This document shows positions 1-9,803 of a stretch of DNA of 64,000 bases, piece after piece. A model generated the notes under the pieces. That model did no database searches. It was not told where the DNA came from and saw only the letters and a list, made by a program, of their open reading frames with translations. Origin of the DNA: Hippophae tibetana. Taxonomy: Eukaryota > Streptophyta > Magnoliopsida > Rosales > Elaeagnaceae. Numbering within the stretch: position 1 is the first letter of the stretch; each line of letters starts with the position of its first letter. Both the position numbers and the translations under genes were made by a program. The stretch spans positions 79,096,449 through 79,160,448 of the forward strand of contig CM072810.1 in NCBI GenBank assembly GCA_037013495.1. The letters run 5' to 3'.

Positions 1-71
1 AATTATCGTAGTTAATAGTTGGAAATCATATTTATCAAATTTTTTGTTGTTTTTGAAAATTTGAGGAGTAG

Positions 72-93
72 TCCCTTCTTTTTCTCTTCTCTT
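72..93 (+). other. Pyrimidine tract of the A monomer
   Basis: A 22-base run made only of C and T lies in the first third of A. It recurs in each A copy, usually as TCCCTTCTTTTTCTCTTCGC with a G breaking it near the end. Shared variants mark related dimers: a CTTCTATTTCTC form near 18.16, 18.88, 23.22, 43.47, 44.92, 45.64 and 48.54 kb, and a form with the internal C lost near 29.0, 31.17 and 32.61 kb. In B the equivalent place is TTTCTTTCTC or TTTTTCACTCTC. No function is shown. Confidence 0.8.
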
Positions 94-141
94 AAATTTT
101 TTAAAGAATAGAGATTGATTGAATAAATTAATAAATAACCC

Positions 142-155
142 TTGGTCGGAACCAA
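142..155. other. Imperfect dyad in A monomer (TTGGT/ACCAA)
   Basis: Five-base inverted arms TTGGT and ACCAA flank a 4-base centre (CGGA). It sits at the aligned position of the longer B dyad and is kept in nearly every A copy. Some A copies read TTGGTTGGAACC instead, for example near 33.4, 34.9 and 37.7 kb. It could be a small hairpin or a dimeric protein-binding site, both inferred. Confidence 0.75.
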
Positions 156-220
156 TATCTACTTTATAGCTGTTTTGAATAAAACCGAAAGGAAGTAAAA
201 TGGATATGTTGCAATAAAAC

Positions 221-232
221 GTTTAAACCCTA
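221..232 (+). other. GTTTAAAC palindrome with one telomere-like unit in A
   Basis: Most A copies carry GGTTTAAACCC or CGTTTAAACCC followed by TATTTAAG. This includes an 8-base palindrome and a single AAACCCTA, the unit of plant-type telomeres. There is only one unit per monomer and no tandem run, so it does not by itself suggest telomeric origin. One copy at about 49.41 kb has lost a C here. Confidence 0.6.
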
Positions 233-500
233 TTTAAGTGACGTAAACGATGGAATTTGTATACAAAAATGAGTTTCCAAAGCTAGGAAAATTAATATTG
301 TGTAAATCTATACGATCTTCAATTTGAGATTATAATAGTCATTTCAATACACGAGTACAAGATTATCGTAGCGAATACTTGCGACACATATTTATTAATT
401 TTTTTATTGTTTTTGAAAATGTGAATAGTATCCATTTTATATTTCTTTCTCTTATATTGTTTAAAGAATATAGAATGAATGAAAACAATTATAAATAACA

Positions 501-516
501 ATTGGTGGGCACCAAT
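501..516. other. Perfect 7+2+7 inverted repeat in B1 monomers
   Basis: ATTGGTG-GG-CACCAAT is a perfect inverted repeat with 7-base arms and a 2-base centre. It recurs in most B1-type copies, for example near 7.01, 9.90, 14.24, 17.86, 27.99 and 32.32 kb. Both arms carry the CCAAT core in opposite directions. B2 copies carry the half-degenerate CTTGGTTGGAACCAAT or CTTGCTTGGCACCAAT. Single-base breaks are seen near 6.29 kb (CAGCAAT), 9.19 and 12.08 kb (CAACAAT), and 35.22 and 38.12 kb (CACAAAT). A binding site for a dimeric protein or a cruciform-forming element is possible; neither is demonstrated. Confidence 0.85.
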
Positions 517-647
517 ATCTTCACTACAGCTCTTTTGAATAAAATCGAAGGTAAGTAAAACGGAAATGGTGTGACAAAAACATTTAAACCTTGCTAAGTG
601 ATGTAAATGATGCCATTTGTGTCCAGAAATGAAGTTCCAAATCAAGG

Positions 648-659
648 AATATTAATATT
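648..659. other. 12-bp AT palindrome at the distal part of B
   Basis: AATATTAATATT is a perfect palindrome found in nearly every B copy just after TCAAGG. The A equivalent is AAAATTAATATT, which breaks the symmetry, so the element distinguishes the two halves of each dimer. A rare variant (AATATAAATATT) is seen near 17.28 and 22.35 kb. A low-complexity AT origin is a sufficient explanation. Confidence 0.8.
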
Positions 660-3600
660 GTGTGAGTCTATATAATTTGTGTTTTGATATATTGTAATTC
701 TTGTGCCTATAACCGAGTAAACAATTATCGTAGTTAATAGTTGGAATTCATATTTATCAAACTTTTTGTTGTTTTTGAAAATTTGAGCAGTAGTCCCTTC
801 TTTTTCTCTTCGCTTATATTTTTAAAGAATAGAGATTGATTGAATAAATTAATAAATAACCCTTGGTCGGAACCAATATCTACTTTATAGCTCTTTTGAA
901 TAAAAGCGAAAGGAAGTAAAACGGAAATGTTGCAATAAAACGTTTAAACCCTATTTAAGTGACGTAAACGATAGAATTTGTGTACAAAAATGAGTTTCCA
1001 AATCTAGGAAAATTAATATTGTGTAAATCTATACGATCTTCAATTTGATATATTATAATAGTCGTTTCAATACACGAGTACAAGATTATCGTAGGGAATA
1101 CTTGCGACACATATTTATTAATTTTTTTATTGTTTTTGAAAATGTGAATAGTATCCATTTTATATTTCTTTCTCTTATATTTTTTAAATAATATAGATTG
1201 AATGAAAACAATTATAAATAACAATTGGTGGGCACCAATATCTGAATTACAGCTTTTTGAATAAAATCGAAGGTAAGTAAAACCGAAATGGTGTGACAAA
1301 AACATTAAAACCTTGCTAAGTGATGTAAATGATGCCATTTGTGATCAAAAATGAAGTTCCAAATCAAGCAATATTAATATTGTGTGAGTCTATATAATTT
1401 GTGTTTTGATATATTGTAATTCTTGTGTCTATAACCAAGTAAACAATTATCGTAGTTATTAGTTGGAACTCATATTTATCAAACTTTTTGTTGTTTTTGA
1501 AAATTTGAGCAGTATTCCCTTCTTTTTCTCTTCTCTTATATTTTTTAAAGAATAGAGATTGATTAAATAAATTAAAAAATAACCCTTGGTCGGAATCAAT
1601 ATCTACTTTATAGCTCTTTTGAATAAAACCGAAAGGAAGTAAAATGGATATGTTGCAATAAAACGTTTAAACCCTATTTAAGTGACGAAAACGATGGAAT
1701 TTGTGTACAAAAATGAGTTTCCAAAGCTAGGAAAATTAATATTGTGTAAATCTATACGATCTTCAATTTTATATATTATAATAGTCGTTTCAATACACGA
1801 GTACAAGATTATCGTAGCGAATACTTGTGACACATATTTATTAATTTTTTTATTGTTTTTGAAAATGTGAATACTATCCATTTTATATTTCTTTCTCTTA
1901 TATTTTTTAAAGAATATAGATTGAATGAAAACAATTATAAATAACAATTGGTGGGCACCAATATCTTAATTACAGCATTTTTGAATAAAATCGAAGGTAA
2001 GTAAAACGGAAATGGTGTGACAAAAACATTAAAACCTTGCTAAGTGATGTAAATGATGCCATTTGTGTTCAAAAATGAAGTTCCAAATCAAGGAATATTA
2101 ATATTGTGTGAGTCTATACAATATGTGTTTTGATATATTGTAATTCTTGTGTCTATAACCGAGTAAACAATTATCGTAGTTAATAGTTGGAACTCATATT
2201 TATCAAACTTTTTGTTGTTTTTGAAAATTTGAGCAGTAGTCCCTTCTTTTTCTCTTCGCTTATATTTTTTAAATAATAGAGATTGATTGAATAAATTAAT
2301 AAATAACCCTTGGTCGGAACCGATATCTACTTTATTGCTCTTTTGAATAAAACCGAGAGGAAGTAAAATGGATATGTTGCAATAAAACGTTTAAACCCTA
2401 TTTAAGTGACGTAAAAGATGGAATTTGTGTACAAAAATGAGTTTCCAAAGCTAGGAAAATTAATATTGTGTAAATCTATACTATCTTCAATTTGATATAT
2501 TATAATAGTCGTTTCAATACACGAGTACAAGATTATCGTAGCGAATACTTGCGAGACATATTTATTAATTTTTTTATTGTTTTTGAAAATGTGAATACTA
2601 TCCATTTTATATTTCTTTCTCTTATATTTTTTAAAGAATATAGATTGAATGAAAACAATTATAAATAACCCTTGGTTGGCACCAATATATTCATTATAGC
2701 TCTTTTGAATAAAATCCAAAGTAAGTAAAACTGAAATGGTGTGACAAAAACATTAAAACCTTGCTAAGTGATGTAAATGATGCCATTTGTCTTCAAAAAT
2801 GAGGTTCCAAATCAAGGAATATTAATATTGTGTTAGTCTATACAATATGTGATTTTATATATTGTAATTCTTGTGTCTATAACCGAGTAAACAATTATCG
2901 TAGTTAATAGTTGGAACTCATATTTATTAAACTTTTTGTTGTTTTTGAAAATTTGAGCAGTAGTCCCTTCTTTTTCTCTTCGCTTATATTTTTTAAAGAA
3001 TAGAGATTGATTGAATAAATTAATAAATAACCCTTGGTCGGAACCAATATCTACTTTATAGCTCTTTTGTATAAAATCGAAAGGAAGTAAAATGGAAATG
3101 TTGCAACAAAAGGTTTAAACCCTATTTAAGTGACGAAAACGATGGAATTTGTGTACAAAAATGAGTTTCCAAAGCTAGGAAAATTAATATTGTGTAAATC
3201 TATACGATCTTCAATTTGAGATTATAATAGTCATTTCAATACACGAGTACAAGATTATCGTAGCGAATACTTGCGACACATATTTATTAATTTTTTTATT
3301 GTTTTTGAAAATGTGAATAGTATCCATTTTATATTTCTTTCTCTTATATAGTTTAAAGAATATAGATTGAATGAAAACAATTATAAATAACAATTGGTGG
3401 GCACCAATATCTTAATTACAGCATTTTTGAATAAAATCGAAGGTAAGTAAAACGGAAATGGTGTGACAAAAACATTAAAACCTTGCTAAGTGATGTAAAT
3501 GATGCCATTTGTGTTCAAAAATGAGGTTCCAAATCAAGGAATATTAATATTGTGTTAGTCTATACAATATGTGATTTGATATATTGTAATTCTTGTGTCT

Positions 3601-6600
3601 ATAACCGAGTAAACAATTATCGTAGTTATTAGTTGGAACTCATATTTATCAAATTGTTTGTTGTTTTTGAAAATTTGAGCAGTATTCCCTTCTTTTTCTC
3701 TTCTCTTATATTTTTTAAAGAATAGAGATTGATTAAATAAATTAATAAATAACCCTTGGTCGGAACCAATATCTACTTTATAGCTCTTTTGAATAAAACC
3801 GAAAGGAAGTAAAAGGGATATGTTGCAATAAAACGTTTAAACCCTATTTAAGTGACGTAAACGATGGCATTTGTGTACAAAAATGAGTTTCCAAAGCAAG
3901 GAAAATTAATATTGTGTGAATCTATACGATCTTCAATTTGATATATTATAATAGTCGTTTCAATACACGAGTACAAGATTATCGTAGTGAATACTTACAA
4001 CACATATTTATTAATTTTTTTATTGTTTTTGAAAATGTGAATAGTATCCATTTTATTTTTCACTCTCTTATATTTTTTAAAGAATATAGATTGAATGAAA
4101 ACAATAATAAATAACCCTTGGTTGGAACCAATATCTTCATTATAGCTCTTTTGAATAAAATCCAAAGTAAGTAAAACCGAAATGGTGTGACAAAAACATT
4201 AAAACCTTGCTAAGTGATGTAAATGATGCCATTTGTGTTCAAAAATGAGGTTCCAAATCAAGGAATATTAATATTGTGTTAGTCTATACAATATGTGATT
4301 TGATATATTGTAATTCTTGTGTCTATAACCGAGTAAACAATTATCGTAGTTATTAGTTGGAACTCATATTTATCAAATTTTTTGTTGTTTTTGAAAATTT
4401 GAGTAGTATTCCCTTCTTTTTCTCTTCTCTTATATTTTTTAAAGAATAGAGATTGATTAAATAAATTAATAAATAACCCTTGGTCGGAACCAATATCTAC
4501 TTTATAGCTCTTTTGAATAAAACCGAAAGGAAGTAAAAGGGATATGTTGCAATAAAACGTTTAAACCCTATTTAAGTGACGTAAACGATGGCATTTGTGT
4601 ACAAAAATAAGTTTCCAAAGCTAGGAAAATTAATATTGTGTAAATCTATACGATCTTCAATTTGAGATTATAATAGTCATTTCAATACACGAGTACAAGA
4701 TTATCGTAGCGAATACTTGCGACACATATTTATTAATTTTTTTATTGTTTTTGAAAATGTGAATAGTATCCATTTTATTTTTCACTCTCTTATATTTTTT
4801 AAAGAATATAGATTGAATGAAAACAATTATAAATAACCCTTGGTTGGCACCAATATCTTAATTATAGCTCTTTTGAATAAAATCCAAAGTAAGTAAAACG
4901 GAAATGGTGTGACAAAAACATTAAAACCTTGCTAAGTGATGTAAATGATATCATTTGTCTTCAAAAATGAGGTTCCAAATCAAGGAATATTAATATTGTG
5001 TTAGTCTATACAATATGTGATTTGATATATTGTAATTCTTGTGTCTATAACCGAGTAAACAATTATCGTAGTTAATAGTTGGAACTCATATTTATTAAAC
5101 TTTATGTTGTTTTTGAAAATTTGAGCAGTAGTCCCTTCTTTTTCTCTTCGCTTATATTTTTTAAAGAATAGAGATTGATTGAATAAATTAATAAATAACC
5201 CTTGGTCGGAACCAATATCTACTTTATAGCTCTTTTGTATAAAATCGAAAGGAAGTAAAACGGTAATGTTGCAACAAAAGGTTTAAACCCTATTTAAGTG
5301 ACGAAAACGATGGAATTTGTGTACAAAAATGAGTTTCCAAAGCAAGGAAAATTAATATTGTGTGAATCTATACGATCCTCAATTTGATATATTATAATAG
5401 TCGTTTCAATACACGAGTACAAGATTATCGTAGCGAATACTTGCGACACATATTTATTAATTTTTTTATTGTTTTTGAAAATGTGAATAGTATCCATTTT
5501 ATTTTTCACTCTCTTATATTTTTTAAAGAATATAGATTGAATGAAAACAATTATAAATAACCCTTGGTTGGCACCAATATCTTAATTATAGCTCTTTTGA
5601 ATAAAATCCAAAGTAAGTAAAACGGAAATGGTGTGACAAAAACATTAAAACCTTGCTAAGTGATGTAAATGATGCCATTTGTCTTCAAAAATGAGGTTCC
5701 AAATCAAGGAATATTAATATTGTGTTAGTCTATACAATATGTGATTTGATATATTGTAATTCTTGTGTCTATAACCGAGTAAACAATTATCGTAGTTAAT
5801 AGTTGGAACTCATATTTATTAAACTTTTTGTTGTTTTTGAAAATTTGAGCAGTAGTCCCTTCTTTTTCTCTTCGCTTATATTTTTTAAAGAATAGAGATT
5901 GATTGAATAAATTAATAAATAACCCTTGGTCGGAACCAATATCTACTTTATAGCTCTTTTGTATAAAATCGAAAGGAAGTAAAACGGAAATGTTGCAACA
6001 AAAGGTTTAAACCCTATTTAAGTGACGAAAACGATGGAATTTGTGTACAAAAATGAGTTTCCAAAGCAAGGAAAATTAATATTGTGTAAATCTATACGAT
6101 CTTCAATTTGATATATTATAATAGTCGTTTCAATACACGAGTACAAGATTATCGTAGTGAATACTTGCGACACATATTTATTAATTTTTTTATTGTTTTT
6201 GAAAATGTGAATAGTATCCATTTTATTTTTCACTCTCTTATATTTTTTAAAGAATATAGATTGAATGAAAACAATTATAAATAGCAATTGGTGGGCAGCA
6301 ATATCTTAATTACAGCTTTTTGAATAAAATCGAAGGTAAGTAAAACCGAAATGGTGTGACAAAAACATTAAAACCTTGCTAAGTGATGTAAATGATGCCA
6401 TTTGTGTTCAAAAATGAGGTTCCAAATCAAGGAATATTAATATTGTGTTAGTCTATACAATATGTGATTTGATATATTGTAATTCTTGTGTCTATAACCG
6501 AGTAAACAATTATCGTAGTTATTAGTTGGAACTCATATTTATCAAATTTTTTGTTGTTTTTGAAAATTTGAGCAGTATTCCCTTCTTTTTCTCTTCTCTT

Positions 6601-6909
6601 ATATTTTTTAAAGAATAGAGATTGATTGAATAAATTAATAAATAACCCTTGGTCGGAACCAATATCTACTTTATAGCTCTTTTGAATAAAACCGAAAGGA
6701 AGTAAAATGGAAATGTTGCAATAAAACGTTTAAACCCTATTTAAGTGACGTAAACGATGGCATTTGTGTACAAAAATGAGTTTCCAAAGCTAGGAAAATT
6801 AATATTGTGTAAATCTATACGATCTTCAATTTGATATATTATAATAGTCATTTCAATACACGAGTACAAGATTATCGTAGTGAATACTTGCGACGATATT
6901 TATTAATTT

Positions 6910-9803
6910 TTTTATTGTTTTTGAAAATGTGAATAGTATCCATTTTATATTTCTTTCTCTTATATTGTTTAAAGAATATAGATTGAATGAAAACAATTAT
7001 AAATAACAATTGGTGGGCACCAATATCTTCATTACAGCTCTTTTGAATAAAATCGAAGGTAAGTAAAACGGAAATGGTGTGACAAAAACATTTAAACCTT
7101 GCTAAGTGATGTAAATGATGCCATTTGTGTTCAAAAATGAAGTTCCAAATTAAGGAATATTAATATTGTGTGAGTCTATATAATTTGTGTTTTGATATAT
7201 TGTTATTCTTGTGTCTATAACCGAGTAAACAATTATCATAGTTAATAGTTGGAACTCATATTTATCAAACTTTTTGTTGTTTTTGAAAATTTGAGCAGTA
7301 GTCCCTTCTTTTTCTCTTCGCTTATATTATTTAAAGAATAGAGATTGATTGAATAAATTAATAAATAACCCTTGGTCGGAACCAATATCTACTTTATTGC
7401 TCTTTTGAATAAAAGCGAAGGGAAGTAAAATGGAAATGTTGCAACAAAAGGTTTAAACCCTATTTAAGTGACGAAAACGATGGAATTTGTGTACAAAAAT
7501 GAGTTTCCAAAGCTAGGAAAATTAATATTGTGTAAATCTATACGATCTTCAATATGATATATTATAATAGTCGTTTCAATACACGAGTACAAGATTATCG
7601 TAGCGAATACTTGCGACACATATTTATTAATTTTTTATTGTTTTTGAAAATGTGAATACTATACATTTTATATTTCTTTCTCTTATATTTTTTAAAGAAT
7701 ATAGATTGAATGAAAACAATTATAAATAACAGTTGGTGGGCACCAATATCTTAATTACAGCTTTTTTGAATAAAATCCAAAGTAAGTAAAACGGAAATGG
7801 TGTGACAAAAACATTAAAACCTTGCTAAGTGATGTAAATGATGCCATTTGTGTTCAAGAATGAGGTTCCAAATCAAGGAATATTAATATTGTGTTAGACT
7901 ATACAATATGTTATTTGATATATTGTAATTCTTGTGTCTATAACCGAGTAAACAATTATCGTAGTTAATAGTTGGAACTCATATTTATCAAACTTTTTGT
8001 TGTTTTTGAAAATTTGAGCAGTAGTCCCTTCTTTTTCTCTTCGCTTATATTTTTTAAAGAATAGAGATTGATTGAATAAATTAATAAATAACCCTTGGTC
8101 GGAACCGATATCTACTTTATTGCTCTTTTGAATAAAACCGAAAGGAAGTAAAATGGATATGTTGCAATAAAACGTTTAAACCCTATTTAAGTGACGTAAA
8201 AGATGGAATTTGTGTACAAAAATGAGTTTCCAAAGCTAGGAAAATTAATATTGTGTAAATCTATACTATCTTCAATTTGATATATTATAATAGTCGTTTC
8301 AATACACGAGTACAAGATTATCGTAGCGAATACTTGCGACACATATTTATTAATTTTGTTTTTGTTTTTGAAAATGTGAATAGTATGCATTTTATTTTTC
8401 ACTCTCTTATATTTTTTAAAGAATATATATTGAATGAAAAAAATAATAAATAACCCTTGCTTGGCACCAATATCTTCATTATAGCTCTTTTGAATAAAAT
8501 CCAAAGTAAGTAAAACCGAAATGGTGTGACAAAAACATTAAAACCTTGCTAAGTGATGTAAATGATGCCATTTGTGGTCAAAAATGAGGTTCCAAATCAA
8601 GGAATATTAATATTGTGTTGGTCTATACAATATGTGATTTTATATATTGTAATTCTTGTGTCTATAACCGAGTAAACAATTATCGTAGTTAATAGTTGGA
8701 ACTCATATTTATTAAACTTTTTGTTGTTTTTGAAAATTTGAGCAGTAGTCCCTTCTTTTTCTCTTCGCTTATATTTTTTAAAGAATAGAGAATGATTGAA
8801 TAAATTAATAAATAACCCTTGGTCGGAACCAATATCTACTTTATAGCTCTTTTGTATAAAATCGAAAGGAAGTAAAACGGAAATGTTGCAACAAAAGGTT
8901 TAAACCCTATTTAAGTGACGAAAACGATGGAATTTGTGTACAAAAATGAGTTTCCAAAGCTAGGAAAATTAATATTGTGTAAATCTATACGATCTTCAAT
9001 TTGATATATTATAATAGTCGATTCAATACACGAGTACAAGATTATCGTAGCGAATACTTGCGACACATATTTATTAATTTTTTATTGTTTTTGAAAATGT
9101 GAATACTATCCATTTTATATTTCTTTCTCTTATATTTTCTAAAGAATATAGATTGAATGAAAACAATTATAAATAACAATTGGTGGGCAACAATATCTTA
9201 ATTACAGCTTTTTTGAATAAAATCGAAGGTAAGTAAAACGGAAATGGTGTGACAAAAACATTAAAACCTTGCTAAGTGATGTAAATGATGCCATTTGTGT
9301 TCAAGAATGAGGTTCCAAATCAAGGAATATTAATATTGTGTTAGACTATACAATATGTTATTTGATATATTGTAATTCTTGTGTCTATAACCGAGTAAAC
9401 AATTATCGTAGTTAATAGTTGGAACTCATATTTATCAAACTTTTTGTTGTTTTTGAAAATTTGAGCAGTAGTCCCTTCTTTTTCTCTTCGCTTATATTTT
9501 TTAAAGAATAGAGATTGATTGAATAAATTAATAAATAATCCTTGGTTGGAACCGATATCTACTTTATTGCTCTTTTGAATAAAACCGAAAGGAAGTAAAA
9601 TGGATATGTTGCAATAAAACGTTTAAACCCTATTTAAGTGACGTAAAAGATGGAATTTGTGTACAAAAATGAGTTTCCAAAGCTAGGAAAATTAATATTG
9701 TGTAAATCTATACTATCTTCAATTTGATATATTATAATAGTCGTTTCAATACACGAGTACAAGATTATCGTAGCGAATACTTGCGACACATATTTATTAA
9801 TTT
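6910..9803 (+). repeat. Four-dimer higher-order repeat, unit 1
   Basis: About 2,894 bp, repeated immediately downstream. Markers shared at that offset are TTGTTATTCTTG (7198), CTTCAATATGATA (7547), ACTATACATTTT (7668), CAGTTGGTGGG (7730), TTAGACTATAC, TTTTGTTTTTGTTTTTG (about 8356), TATGCATTTT, GTCGATTCAATAC (about 9017), TTTTCTAAAG (about 9136), GGGCAACAAT (9186) and AATCCTTGGTTGG (9537). Edges are approximate. Just upstream, at 6891-6900, a private CGACGATATT replaces CGACACATATT. Confidence 0.85.

Larger units (their letters stand above)
1..360 (+). repeat. Reference A monomer (first copy)
   Basis: This is the first A-type unit. In order it contains the ATTATCGTAG start, a T-rich stretch with TTGTTTTTGAAAATTTGA, a pyrimidine tract, TTTTTTAAAGAATAGAGATTG, the dyad TTGGTcggaACCAA, GAATAAAACCGAAAGGAAG, a GTTTAAAC palindrome, TTTAAGTGACG, and the end TTTCAATACACGAGTACAA. 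Two A subtypes alternate through the array: one reads TTGCAATAAAACG before TTTAAACCC (as here), the other TTGCAACAAAAGG and usually GACGAAAACGATGG. I found no convincing shorter internal period: the two 180-bp halves do not align by eye. Confidence 0.93.
361..722 (+). repeat. Reference B monomer (first copy)
   Basis: This is the first B-type unit, homologous along its whole length to A but clearly diverged. Diagnostic B words are CGAATACTTGCGACAC, GTGAATAGTATCC, ATCGAAGGTAAG, GGTGTGACAAAAAC, CCTTGCTAAGTGATG, GATGCCATTTGTG and the end TGTCTATAACCGAGTAAAC (TGCCTATAACC in this copy). Two subtypes exist. B1, as here, has TTTCTTTCTC with the perfect dyad ATTGGTGggCACCAAT. B2 has TTTTTCACTCTC with CCCTTGGTTGG or CCCTTGCTTGG at the dyad position, closer to A. 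Recombinants between them occur. The boundary with A is set by the shared start word and is arbitrary in phase, as for any tandem repeat. Confidence 0.93.
1..5987 (+). repeat. Long-range duplicated block, copy 1
   Basis: This segment of just over eight dimers matches 50626-56612 base for base at an exact offset of 50,625 bp in every place I compared. Shared rare variants include TGCCTATAACC (about 705), TCAAGCAATATT (about 1365), AAATTGTTTG (about 3652), ACTTACAACAC (about 3994), GATATCATTTG (about 4950) and ACGGTAATG (about 5262). The one difference found is at 2958 (C here, A at 53583). The match stops at 5988 (A here, T at 56613). The left end lies outside the window. Confidence 0.92.

Noticed and set aside
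225-232. Telomeric repeat tract
   Set aside because: Only one AAACCCTA unit occurs per A monomer and there is no tandem run, so it is most likely coincidence.
1-360. A hidden 180-bp or 90-bp sub-repeat within the monomer
   Set aside because: Aligning the halves by eye gave only short AT-rich matches. A computed self-alignment of the consensus would settle it.
501-516. CENP-B box
   Set aside because: The mammalian core pattern (TTCG, then A, then CGGG at fixed spacing) is not present at the dyad on either strand. The dyad is a different motif.
1682-1870. Plus-strand 62-codon frame, repeated at 52307-52495
   Set aside because: It is satellite sequence read on the other strand. It recurs only because the 6-kb block is duplicated.
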